Shown piece by piece: positions 22,091 to 33,297 of a DNA stretch of 64,000 nucleotides; the stretch's first letter is position 1, and each line of letters begins with the position of its first letter. The notes below the pieces were generated by a model, which was not told where the DNA came from, made no database searches, and saw only the letters and a program-made list of their open reading frames with translations. The position numbers and the translations under genes are program-made. The DNA comes from Hetaerina americana (Eukaryota > Arthropoda > Insecta > Odonata > Calopterygidae). The DNA is taken from the NCBI GenBank assembly GCA_022747635.1, contig JAKTNV010000168.1, forward strand, positions 206,001 to 270,000. The letters are read 5' to 3'.

Positions 22091-23015
22091 CACTGTATGT
22101 TCTAACAACCCTTCCCTAATTATCTCCTCCTTAGAATCACTTTAACCTAATCCCTAAACCGGTCTCTATCTCTTCAGTGTTCTCTTCCCGCTTAAACATT
22201 CTTTATTCTTCCCTCCCTCCTACCAGATACCTGCTATCGTCCTCTCAAACCATGACCACACGTGCTTACCTTCTCCCCCTCTTTTTACCTCTCCATCTCT
22301 TTAGTTTCTCTGTTTCTTTGGGTTTTCCAGAAAACCAAACCTTAAGGGAAAAAACAACCACAATTTGAAAATGAAAATGTAAAAAACAACTCTGAAAAAA
22401 TACTTTTTTTTTAACAGAACTATTGTTGATTGGAACCGGCCACCTGGCGGTTTGTTTGAGCCCCTTCCATCCAATTTTCAGAATTTAAAAATAAATTTAA
22501 AGCAGTTGCTGGGTGATAAACTTCATTGACGTTTATTAAAATATTGTTTGCATGTGATGTGGAAATGCCATTTTATGTAAGAATATCTCATCTCCTACCG
22601 GTTTTTCTTGTCCTAGTATGTATGTATGTTCATTGTGAGAGTGATCATTGACCGTTGCCACCAGGAGAATTATCCAATTGCAACGATATATTCTTAAACA
22701 AATTAACTTCCCCTCTTAGTCCAAGCCTACCTTACTCCTCCCCCCTTCCTCTAACAGACATTAACATGACGTAACACAAGTTGAATCTGGTCTTGTACCT
22801 GAAGATGGTTCCATAAACAAACACTTTATACGTTACAAATAAATCCATGGAAAAGTGCGAATTTTGTCTTTCTCTAAAAGATGCAATGACCATCCCTTGA
22901 TGGTAACACTAAGTGTCCCTTGTCAACCAACAGTTTTTCTGGACCTTTGATCTACAAGTACATGGCTGTGACCCTCCAGCAAATGGATATTCCTCAGTAT
23001 ATGTTAAAATTTGAG
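22091..23015. other. No recognised feature
   Basis: No motif was recognised on either strand. Short open frames only. Confidence 0.4.
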
Positions 23016-23019
23016 AGGA

Positions 23020-23975
23020 CTACAGGGTCCAACCCAAAAGTCGAAGGACTGATTTTTTTACAAGAATTTTATCGACGATATACTTACATCGACTTAATAA
23101 TCTTCAAAGTATGCTCCTTGAGCTGCTACACACTTAGTATAACGTTGCTCCCATTCTCCGTATGCCCGCTGGAAATTTTCTTTGGGGATGCCGTTGATGA
23201 CCCTCGTCAAAGCCTCTTGAACGGCCTTTATCGAGTCAAAACCTCATCCCTTGAGCTGTCTTTCCATCAGGGGGAAGAAGAAGAAGTCTGGTAGTGCCAG
23301 ATCAGGAGAATAGGGCGGGTGCGGCAACGTGGCAATGCGGTAGTTGGCCAGGAGCTGTCTGATGACGAGCACGCCGTGGCATGGCACGTTGTCATGATGA
23401 AGCACCCACACCTTGCACATGGCCAAATCCTGTGAAATAATAATGCGTTGGACGTTGGATGCAGACAGACCCAACTGGTCTGCAATTTCTTCACTGGTTA
23501 AGCGTCCGTCTGTGTTCAGTGCGTCCTCACTCTGTCCACATGCATGTCGGCTCTTGCCAACGACGGCCGTCTAGAGCAATGGTCATTTTCAACGAGCTCC
23601 CTACCCTCTTGAAACAACTTGTGCCACTCTAATACTGTGGAACGGCTTAAGGAAGTGTCCCCATAATCCTGCTTGATCATATCGAGGGTCTCAGTTGCCT
23701 TCTTCCTGAGTTTCCCACAAAACTTCACAGAATAACGTTGCTCTAGATTCAGATTCATTTTGTTTTTCGACACGGACAAAAAACTTGCTTCACTAAAAAC
23801 GGTGTCCTCACTCAAAGACAGCCCGCAGGCAACTGAGGTTGGTGTCAGTCTGTTGCTAAGAGCCCCCTCTACCTTACCCTGCCAGGCAGACCCCCCTCCA
23901 CCGCTCCATTTGCACAAGAGAAAATCCCTAGTGATTACAGGGAGTATTACTACCAAGCATAATATGTTCAATATA
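23020..23975 (-). mobile_element. Mariner-like element 2, transposase core deleted
   Basis: The minus strand encodes LNLEQRYSVKFCGKLRKKATE and DTSLSRSTVLEWHKLFQEGRE (helix-turn-helix part, up to about 23760). After a frame change it reads LGLSASNVQRIIISQDLAMC and jumps to VWVLHHDNVPCHGVLV and LPHPPYSPDLALPDFFFFP. The C-terminus continues in another frame to a stop near 23095. The stretch with the first catalytic aspartate is missing between CK and VWVLHHDN near 23415-23420. HHDN (second Asp) and PDLALPD (third Asp) remain. A left-edge sequence with gggtccaacccaaaagtcgaa (23026-23046) looks like a terminal repeat, but I could not find its partner on the right. Confidence 0.82.
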
Positions 23976-24812
23976 GTGAGATTAATGCCATGGTTTAGGA
24001 GATTTACTTCGTTACTTTGTGCAAAAATATTTACTTCATGACTTTATGTCAATAGGAAGTCCATCTGCATAACTGCACATTTCAGTTCACTGTTAAGCCG
24101 ATAAACCTGTGGAATGGAGCAGAATTTATTTAAATGAATCTTAATAATCTTGTAATCTTGACAATCGACTGTCCTGGGCTGTCGCAACTTCCCCAGGGTA
24201 TTATTGCCCAAAGCAACCCTTCTAAATGTGGTTAACATCAGAAATACAGCCCTGGAGTCTATCTCCAAGGAGTCCCTGTGGAAATTATTCAATATTCAAT
24301 GCCTAGATATTAGTCACGACTAGTTGAAGACATTTTTTGGCCTCCAGCCTTTCAGAAAGGTAACGGCAATGGATTTCCAAGGTAAATAAGAGTTACTTGA
24401 GCAGGATGCAATTGGTACAAAAAAGGAGGTGTTATGCTTGATTATTATCCAGAATCACATCAGTTCCTTCCCAGGAAGTCTCTGTGGCCTGAATAATTAA
24501 ATGATCTTGTCCACAGATAAACTTCTTTCCGTCTGAAAGAAAACACGACTCATTGAAGGCAACTTACATTTAAATATCACTAGAAAAGCATGTTGTTACA
24601 AATATAAATAACTCAGCAGCAATTTTACATGCCATTAATTACATTTTGGTATTACAATCACAACCGCCACATTTACTACAGATTAATCCCATTGTCTCAA
24701 TTCTTCTATAATTTTTCCTGCTTCAATTCTATTATCAAATATCTACAGCATTTTCCAATAATAATAGGAATTACATAAATTCCATTAATTACTTCTCAAA
24801 ACACTGTGCAAG
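23976..24812. other. No recognised feature
   Basis: AT-rich, with a short minus-strand open frame at 24044-24292 of no recognised family. Confidence 0.4.
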
Positions 24813-25100
24813 ACTTCGGATAGCTGGCCACCCATGGAGTAAATAGTCTTAGAAACTAATCGCCCCTCCGCAACTTAACTGGAAACAAGTTGCCTTGGGA
24901 ATGTTCACGGTTCCCCTACAACCCTCAATGCCAAACCACCACTCAAAGCAACAACACACGCACCAAAGGCACTCAACCAAGTAACAGGAAAACATTTATT
25001 ACTTCCTCAGACCCTGGTAATTGGTGTTTGCAACTACGCATTCAGAACTAGTCCTCCAATGGAGAGGGTTAACTTTCACAACTCCCTTTGATGCAAACCT
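24813..25100 (+). repeat. Dispersed repeat family A, copy 2
   Basis: Partner of 21212-21500; see landmarks there. The region just beyond (25150-25180, aggcttcttgtggacacagt) also has a likeness at 26528-26550 (aggcttcttgcagacac), hinting at a longer mosaic element. Confidence 0.75.
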
Positions 25101-25904
25101 CTCTCTCAAAATAACTGCAGTGAGACTACAAACGAACCATGGATACCACAGACAGAGGCTTCTTGTGGACACAGTGTCATGGTACACCCAACCGCTGTCC
25201 AAGAGTTTCAACCATTTAAACATACCTCATTGACATACATCCATGGTTGTCAAAATTCATCGTCAATTAAGTGAGGGACGAGTGTTAGACAATGCAAGTG
25301 GAGGTATTGGACACACCACATACCATTCTGGTAGACTAAACAATGAACATAATACAACAAGAACAATAATCTCCCCTCAAGCTAGGACCAGGAAATTAAT
25401 TATAAATCCTACAATATCAGCCAATGGTGTATCAATCCACCTCTTGAACCCACAGAGAGTGGACACAGGTTTTGGCCTTGGGAAAGAAATCGCCACACCT
25501 TGAACACACACAAAGGCAATCACTTTTGGCAAATGGATGGACCGACAGAATTAAGGATAGGAGCCAGACAAAGATAGTTTCTGCCACCCCTGTGCTGTAG
25601 TGAGATAATACCCACTCTTGCGATTGGAGTTTCATCGCTACCATATTTTAGCACAGATTTCAAGGAGATGCAGGTGTACGTTGATGGAAAAGAGGACGTA
25701 AGATCAAACTAATTGGTCAGCAATTACATCACCTCATATTCCATTTAATGCCAAAGATATACTCCCAGGTATTAAAAACTCCCAGGACCCAACAATACTA
25801 GGCCAATACTTGTGGAAATTGGTTGAATGGAAGAAGCAGACTTTACTCCTAAACATTCTTGGTGCATGATTAATGGGAAAAGGATAAGTATGCAAGGAGA
25901 GCAT

Positions 25905-26280
25905 CATTCCCACTAAATCCACCAATGGCTGGAGGCTAAGACAACCAATAGACATGTCTCAGGATTGAAAGAGCCTCAAGGGACTTAGACACCACAATTA
26001 ACTTCATTTATGACTGCATTTCCTATGACTTTCTAGAGGGTCACTGGTATACTGAAGGAAAAGTGAAGTGGCTGAAGGACAAAGTGTCCAGCACTCAGAT
26101 CATATACTATATTCAATTCCAGGTTAGGGAGAATAGAAACTCATGGTGTGGGGCAGTGGGTGCTCTTATTATTATTTTCTGTAAGTTGCTCAATGGCTGA
26201 AGACTAAGAACACCAAGAGACATGTCTAAGGAGTAGATGAGCCCAGGAACTGAGGACCCTTTGAGTATCGCCATACCATA
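25905..26280 (+). repeat. Degenerate tandem or dispersed repeat
   Basis: aatggctggaggctaagacaa followed by cmaatagacatgtctcag-type sequence at about 25922-25960 is echoed by aatggctgaagactaagaac and agacatgtctaaggag at about 26193-26235. Copies are short and diverged, and the function is unknown. Confidence 0.45.
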
Positions 26281-26559
26281 TGCACAACTCTAACATTTAA
26301 ATGTAAGGACTCTTTGACTGGATGAAAATTTTGTCTGCGCTGGTTTGTGCCATTTTTACTGCTTCCCTAAGGCTCATTGACGCCAACTTGGATGAGGGAT
26401 AGGAGAAAGACAAACTGCAATTTTTGCCGCCACCATACCTTATCCAAATATAACATCTCTCCTTAAAATGAGTACTCATCCACTGACGCATCACCTTCCC
26501 CTTCTTTGCACAGTTTCTTGTGGCCAGAGGCTTCTTGCAGACACTGCCTCACGCTGCAC

Positions 26560-27020
26560 TCCAACATTCACATCCATGTTCCAGTGGACGACCATTTTCA
26601 AGACTTCAAGGAAGCCTACGACAAAGTAGCTCATAGCAAACTGCTAATGAAGCTAGAAGCATATGGTAGAGATAAGAATATCCGGACTTGGATCAAAAAC
26701 TATTTGAATGGTTGAATATAAAGAGAAGTCAGAGATGGAGTTGGATCGATTGCAGTAGAAGGTACTTCACGTGTCCCACGGGGAAGTGTAATGGGACCCA
26801 TTTCATTCTTACTTCCCTTAATTCACATTTACTGAGCAGTCGCAAGTAAGATACCTTTGATTGATGACGGTACAGTGGTGGACCTTAATATCCAGTATCC
26901 TGAAGACAGATCAGCTTTATCAGATGACCTTAATGCTGTACAATGCTGGTTAGACTCTCGCTAACTAGAATCAAACTTAAAAAAGTGCAAAGTAGTGAAT
27001 TTTCAGAGAAGGAGCAGCTG
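26560..27020 (+). pseudogene. LINE reverse transcriptase scrap
   Basis: Reads HVPVDDHFQDFKEAYDKVAH (the catalytic A motif region; the phenylalanine-aspartate pair of F-D-F-K-K-A-F-D is degraded), SKLLMKLEAYGRDKNIRTW, then TSRVPRGSVMGPISFLLP. A D-D-G-T-V box (IDDGTVVDLNIQYPEDRS) stands where FADDTVV is expected. Several stops and changed catalytic residues mark it as old. Both ends are ragged. Confidence 0.75.
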
Positions 27021-27244
27021 TTTCCCATCATAGGTCCTTCTCTGTTCTCAATTAAGGTTTCCACAAACAGTGGATAATTTTGTTATCAGTGATCCAGAAA
27101 TTGCTGTCATAATTTTTTCTGTAAGAGGTTCTTCATTTGAATTTTAATGCCTATTTTCAACTATTTTAAAGATTGGATAACCATATTTTCAATAAGGCAA
27201 CAGCATAAGGAATGGCAGCTAGCCTTCAACACTTAATGCCGACA

Positions 27245-27460
27245 ATAATCCATCATAAATAATTTTATTAGAGATTCAACCACAAAATTCAGAGTATTTT
27301 GAGGGTAATATTACATATAAATAGTCCTGCCTACCTAATAATTTGGTTGAAAGAAAGAGAAGGTTGAGTCAGAGAACACTTATTCAGCAGTCAATGGTCT
27401 GAATTTGATGGCCAATAATAATTACAACTAAGTGGAGATTCACGCAAGTCACACATTTCC
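27245..27460 (+). repeat. Dispersed repeat family B, copy 2
   Basis: Low-identity partner of 21846-22090. Confidence 0.4.
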
Positions 27461-28188
27461 CACAAAGCACCTTTGCATCGATGCTATCGCTTTGTCGCGT
27501 TTGGAGATCAGACTTTTTTCTGATTCACTTCCATTTCCGAAGAGCACATCGCGGGAAAGACAGGTGCACTATTGCTTTGTTTTGCACTATATTCTGGATA
27601 TCTGGTCGATTTACACTCTGCCAGTTCAGGCATTAGATATCAATGAATCATAGATAAAAAGAAACCAATGAACAAACTAACGTATTTCTTTGAATCTAAG
27701 ACACCTTCGAATTGAAGATGCATCCCAGTTTTAACACACTAAAGCCAAAATAAAGTTGACTTGCGATTCTAAGATGCACCATACTTTGGGCCCCAAGAGC
27801 GACTGGCTCTTCTCAGGGATATCTTGGGCAGTATTAAGAGTTCATCCATGTTTCAGAGGATTAGCAGGGGTTAGTTAGCGGTCTTTCCGATGAGGGATGA
27901 TCTGAACATCTTTGTTGGGTAAGATTTTCTTTGTATTCTTTGATTGGTGGCATACATCCTGTAACCAGAAGACATAGGGTATACCTGAAGTGCCAGACAT
28001 TTGACAGCACTGCATTTATTGTATATAATACTGGAGCAAATCCGACTGTTTTTTTCAGTAAATTGGAACCCTAGGTCTAATTGAAGCGCCCATTATCATA
28101 TCAACGAGCGTTTGAATCATCTTTAAACATTGGGTATGGAATAAATGGGATTGAGCATCACATAGTGCAGTGCTAATCAAATGCAGCA
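27461..28188. other. No firm feature
   Basis: Two phrases, gaatctaagacacc near 27692 and gattctaagatgcacc near 27765, resemble termini of common small DNA transposons in hemimetabolous insects. No paired structure could be drawn. Confidence 0.3.
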
Positions 28189-29288
28189 ATGGCAGGGACT
28201 GATGCTTTTCATGGAGAGGCAGACGTCAGTTCTTTAGCAAGCCAGTTTAGTGTAGCAAGTGACGTTGTCTTGTGGGCAGTGAAAAAGTCTGGGCGTTAAA
28301 AAAAGTCGAAATCAAGAAATTGGCGGACTTGTTCATGACACTGATAAATAGTCATAATAGGGCTCTAGGAAAACTAGAGGCCAAGTCAGAAAACAATGAT
28401 GTAAATGTAAAAATAATAAGATAAATAGTTAGAAAAGAGTTGAAGTTCTCCTGTTCGAAACCTGCAGAGGGCCCATCTTTTGCTGAAATCGCTTCCATTC
28501 ATAGCAAGATGAGCGAGATCTCTCCAATAAGGAGCAAGAAGGCAAACAAAACGTACACTGTAGTAATAACCCCAGGGGAAGGAGTGGAGGAAGAAACAAG
28601 TGACGACACAAAGATGAAGGTACTAAAAATATTAAACCCCAAAAAACATGGCATTAAAATCAAAGAAATCACTAGGACAAAGAAGAAAGCTATAAAAATT
28701 GAGTCCTAAAACGAAGATATCAAAGAGAAACTGAAAAAATGCAAAGGATTTGCCGATAATTACCTTCTGATAAGGAAACCAGCTAAGGTTCTCCCTAGAA
28801 TGACATTATATGCGGTTTAATCAAGCGTAACACCAGAGGATCTTGAGGAAGCTTTGAGGAACCAAAATGACCTATCTGCAGGTAGCCACATGAAAGCATT
28901 GTTTAAATTTGGGAAAAGAGATGAACAAACAGCAAACTGGGTAATCTAGGTAGAACCCATTAGCAGAAAGAATTTGTTAAATAGAGAAAGGGCTTTCATT
29001 GAGTTTAGCTCATATAGAGTGAAGGACTTTATTGTAGCAACGAGGAGCTTCAAGTGCCAAGAGTTCGGGCACACTGCCAAAAAGTGCTATGCAGACCAGG
29101 ATGTTTGTGACCATTGCTCCAAAAACCATGATTCCAGGAAATGCAACTCTGTAGAAAAATCACCCTGCTCTATGAATTGCAAGAAAGCAGACATAAAAGA
29201 TTGTAGCCACAAAGCCAGTGACAAGAAATGCCCTTGTCTAAAGAAGGCACTGGAACGCATCATAGAGCTGATCGATTATGGGGACTAA
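28189..29288 (+). pseudogene. R1-like LINE ORF1 (gag-like, zinc knuckles)
   Basis: A frame beginning at the ATG at 28189 (MAGTDAFHGEADVSSLASQF) continues, with stops near 28300 and 28420, into KPAEGPSFAEIASIHSKM and a lysine-rich middle. It ends with CCHC-type clusters at 29058-29250: KCQEFGHTAKKC, CDHCSKNHDSRKC and a partial third. The last codons overlap the ORF2 start by 11 bp (ATG at 29278 inside LIDYGD-stop), the tight ORF1/ORF2 arrangement seen in R1-clade elements. It is decayed by stops. Confidence 0.72.
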
Positions 29289-31010
29289 AAACCACATTAT
29301 AAAAATAGGGCAAATCAACCTTCAATGGGCAAAGGTTAATACTAATGAATTAAGAAAAATAGCAATGGATCTTGGGCTAGATATTATATTGAAGCAGGAA
29401 CCATATGTGTACAGCAACAGCCATGAAAGAAAATGGAAAATCCCAGGATTCGGAGTGCAAACGTGCATTACACGAGCAAATGCCAAAGAAAGATTTTTTT
29501 GCAAGCATCATGGTCTTTAAAAAAATTATGATTTCTTGAGTTTTGAGCACTGCACAACAAATCACTTCACACCTGCAGAAATTCGGGCTTATAGGAAACC
29601 ATTGATATTGATTTCCGGATATACAGGCCACCATCCTGTATGCCAGCATCGGAGGACATCCAAGAATACATCACAGAATTAAAGAGCCTGATACATAAAT
29701 TCAAAAATAAAAGGATACCAGTCGCAATTGACTCTAACGCAAAGAACGAAATATGTTTTAGTAAGGAAACCAATGACCGTGGCAGGGCATTGGAGGATTT
29801 AATAGCTTCCGAAGATCTGTATATAATAAACGAACCGGGGCAACCGTACACTTTTAGTTCGACAATAGGCTGCTCAAATATAGACCCAAACCTCAGCAAC
29901 TCGACATTAATACGAGACGTGTACAGATGGGAGGTTCATGCCGAACTATCCATCAGCGATCACAGATTAGTCACATACCAGATTGGCATGACTACAGAAA
30001 ATGAACGCTTTCATCAAAGAAGATTCAATATCAGTGCAGCAAACTGGAGAAAATTTATGGAGATATTATCAAAGAACACCTGGAACAAATGTGAATTGTT
30101 GCCATGGGATCCAAGCAATAACAACATCGATGCACGAGTTAGATCACTTACGGAGGCGCTGCTAGGCTCCGCTCTGGCCTCAATCCCTCTGACCGAAACG
30201 GAGAACACGACGATAGGAAACAGTATGGTGGAATGAGAAACTTCATAGGCTTAAGATAAATTGTAGAAACCTACGGAGAACTTAACAGAAAAGCATTAGC
30301 CCCGAAGAACGTACCATCAACAAAAGAAGGTACTTTGAGGCAAAGGAGAACTATGAACAACAAGTGCAAAAAAGCAAGGAAAAAAGCTGGGAGAAATTCT
30401 CGAGGTCAAATATTGAGGAAAACCCCTACGGGTTAATGTATAAAATCGCAAGGGAAAAATTTAAAATCCTACCAACATACTCAGCTAAGACCAACGCCAG
30501 AGGTGAGCTTCTATTCCTGGACGAAACCATTTCCAACATCATCAACACGCTAGTACCGGATGAACAGCATAAAATGAAACTGAAGAGCAAAAAGTAATTA
30601 GGCGTGAGGCTAACCTCCCTTATCTGTAATGTACGGAGATAGATATCACCGATGAAGAAGTTAAAACCGCGATTAAAGAGATGAAAATGTAAAAGGCCCC
30701 AGGCTTTGATGGCATAAACGCTGAATTGATCAAAGCAGCCGAGCCGGCTACCCTCAACCGCAGCCGAGCCGGTTATCCTCAACTATTTAACTAGATTGCT
30801 ACCGGACTGTTTCAGAAACAAGTACTTCCCTGCGGCATGGAAAAAGGGTGTCCTATGCACCATCTTGAAATCTAAGGAAAAAGACCCCTCTGATGCTGAG
30901 GCATACAGACCCATAACAATACTACCCGAAATGGGGAAAATGTTCGAAAGAATCATCAAAATGAAAATTGAAGAAGCAGTTGGCATAAATGATACACGCA
31001 CTTGTTTAAT
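29278..31010 (+). pseudogene. R1-like LINE ORF2: endonuclease and RT start, 3' truncated
   Basis: The endonuclease has IGQINLQWAKVNTNEL, ILKQEPYVYS, VAIDSNAKNE (the D-S-N variant of GDxN typical of R1-like enzymes), the DLYIINEPGQPYTFSSTIG region and LSISDHRLVTYQI. Frame breaks occur near 29520 and 30236. The RT entry is KAPGFDGINAELIKAAEPA near 30695, followed by a small direct duplication (about 24 bp of gcagccgagccgg-type sequence at 30735-30782). The frame 30796-31010 gives CFRNKYFPAAWKKGVL and YRPITILPEMGKMFER. The element stops around 31010 with no RT palm. Confidence 0.78.
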
Positions 31011-31935
31011 AACGAACACTATTTGTCATCGCATAGTAAATAAGATAAAAAGTTATTTCGTATGTATCAAAAGCAATAACCATGGATCTCACACTCCCTT
31101 CCAAACCCGAATTTCCAATCAGGAACATCAAGTGTACTACACGTCAATTCTCCATAAAACAGTATATCATGGTCGAATTCTGCAATTATTCATGTAAGCC
31201 TTCACTTAATTAGAAATTCATTGTTTCGATTCCGAATGCAGCGAACGCCAAATTAAATAACATTTCGACTTGGCGAGAGAGTCAGGCCAGAGTATTGTTT
31301 CTGGAGTACGGATAGATGGAGAGGGTCCAAATGGTCCGAATTCCAAACAGGTGAAAGGAAATACGCGTAAGGCTATTTTCAGTTGTTTTGGCCTTGTCAA
31401 ACTGCAAACGTTAAGGTGTTGAGGGAGACCCTAGTGTTAGATGAACCTTCGCATCCCTGCCACATAAATTAAAACACCGAGAACACCAGTGGTCCTTAAA
31501 GGTAATGAGATACGATCTCCAGGTGCCCTGCATCCGACGACTCGTCGGGGAAGTCCTACAATGAAGTAAGCTGAATTACATAAATTGGACCAAAAAGGAT
31601 TTGCCATTTTTTTATTAGGGAATATCTAGCAAGTAAGGTTGCATTCATTGGTATTTTAGGACGAATTTTTAAAATCAGAGAAATTCATAACTCACATGAT
31701 CAATTACATCTCACTCTTCATGGTACATCGGACCCAGAATCCCGCAACGAGTTTGCTTCGCGCCCTTCGATTGGTCGTGATGACGGGACAATATTCTTCT
31801 TAAGACGACCTTAAAAAATAGCAAAAATGAGAACGGAATTCACAACTACACCTGTGCCATATTCTTGAAATACTATGACCCGAGGAAAATTAAATTAATA
31901 TCCATGTCCAAAATAAGAGTCGTTGGAAAGTTTTA
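31011..31935. other. No recognised feature
   Basis: Mixed-composition DNA downstream of the truncated LINE. Nothing was recognised. Confidence 0.4.
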
Positions 31936-32068
31936 ATGCAAATGATAACCTGCTTCGAGAGGCGACTCCGTCCCTCTCGAAGTGAGTTATCATTTGCATC
32001 TCCCCCCCAAGGGATCGAACGGGTGCTCCAAAGAATTGGAGCACCGGTTCGATCCCTTGGGGGGAGGT
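31936..32068. repeat. Two back-to-back hairpins
   Basis: Hairpin 1 spans 31936-31999: arm atgcaaatgataac...cttcgagagg, loop of about 10 nt, inverted arm cctctcgaag...gttatcatttgcat, with one 3-bp mismatch patch. Hairpin 2 spans 32001-32066: a 30-bp arm starting tcccccccaagggatcgaac, a 4-nt loop (agaa), and an inverted arm ending gatcccttgggggga, with a single mismatch. The second arm contains ggttcgatccc, a tRNA B-box-like phrase. No gene is attached. Confidence 0.9.
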
Positions 32069-33030
32069 GAGAGGTTCTATCGGAATCCAAAAGGAGGCGC
32101 TGGGCACGCGGCGTTGAACTTTCACAAATAAGGTGGCTAATAGATTACTTCCCGTAGAGAGATTTGCTTCTGATGGCGATTAAAAGAATACCTATAAATG
32201 CATCCATTATACCGAACAATACCGCCCACACACGATGATTGGGGAAGGGGGAAGAGGGATGGGGGGGATAGGGAGGGAGAAGGAGCGCGTGGTAAGTGTG
32301 GAGGGGCGTCAAATGGGCTGATCCCGGAATAAGAGAAGGGTCAGAAGGGGCAGTCCTGCCATTACTATCGGGTAACTCTTGACACCTCACCCATTTGTAT
32401 GGACCCTTTAAATATTAATCCCATCATTTTTCCAATCTCACATAATAAACGGCGCTGTTGTTTACGCTTGAAGCAGTTACCTTGTGCTTTAAAAAACGTG
32501 CATCAAGGTTTGACGAGAGAGTTTTTCAAAACAAGTATTATTTTATCACTCAAATTGCCATTATTCACTGAAGAACAACGTGCATGAAATTGAAATTAAT
32601 GAAATAAATAACAAAAAGGAACGAAAATAAAAACCTGCGGAAAAATACGCACAGTCTTGTTAGTATGGATATTTAATACTTCCACGAATTGAAGCCTTAA
32701 ACAGTAGAACACAATAAAAACAAAGATAACTATAGAGTCAAGTAAAGAAAGATTTGGTAGAGCAGACATCGAAAATACATGTACGCATAGAAAATATTTG
32801 GGGTGAAAGCAGGCCTAGAATTTAAGAAACGAAGATGGAATTTCAGCATGGCTAGAAACCTATGAAAAACCTATTAAAAAAATAATTAGAAATGGTTCTT
32901 TGGTATGGAAATTAAGACGGAAATAAACCCATATGTGTGAGGAAGCCCAATTAATCATGGATTCTTTGTCTTTGTTGAACGAGATAAAGTATTGGTTGAA
33001 TTGTTTTGCGATATGGAGATGGAGAAAGGA
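32069..33030. other. No recognised feature
   Basis: Includes a G-rich patch near 32240-32290. No coding or mobile-element motif was seen. Confidence 0.4.
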
Positions 33031-33297
33031 TGTGGCGGTCACCACATTTCATCTATCAACTAGTCTTCCCAGTCTTCCTACCAGAGGACAGCACTAGAGA
33101 GCGGAGACGAAGGCGCAAAAACCAATTAGCTGGCAGCCCGCAGCAAGAGCTATCGCGACAAGCAGCAACTTGTTCCGTCCGCACCTACGGACATTCTGTA
33201 ACTGAGCAGCGTGTTAATAAACGTTCCGCAGTGTTCTTTCAGTAGCTGTTTTCTCTTATTTGTGCAGTCGCTTCCACTTCCCCCTTCGGACGCGACA
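33031..33297 (+). mobile_element. Possible solo LTR
   Basis: 267 bp running from tgtggcggtcacc to ggacgcgaca. The ends form an imperfect inverted repeat (TGTGGCG / CGCGACA), as in LTRs that begin TG and end CA. A ttaataaacg poly(A)-signal phrase lies in the 3' third, and composition is more GC-rich than the flanks. No target-site duplication is evident (aagga versus agatc), which weakens the call. Confidence 0.38.

Noticed and set aside
27683..27785. hAT-type MITE
   Set aside because: Two terminus-like phrases occur, but no inverted pair or 8-bp duplication could be drawn.
33031..33297. Complete LTR retrotransposon
   Set aside because: Only one LTR-like block is present, with no gag-pol and no target duplication; kept only as a possible solo LTR.
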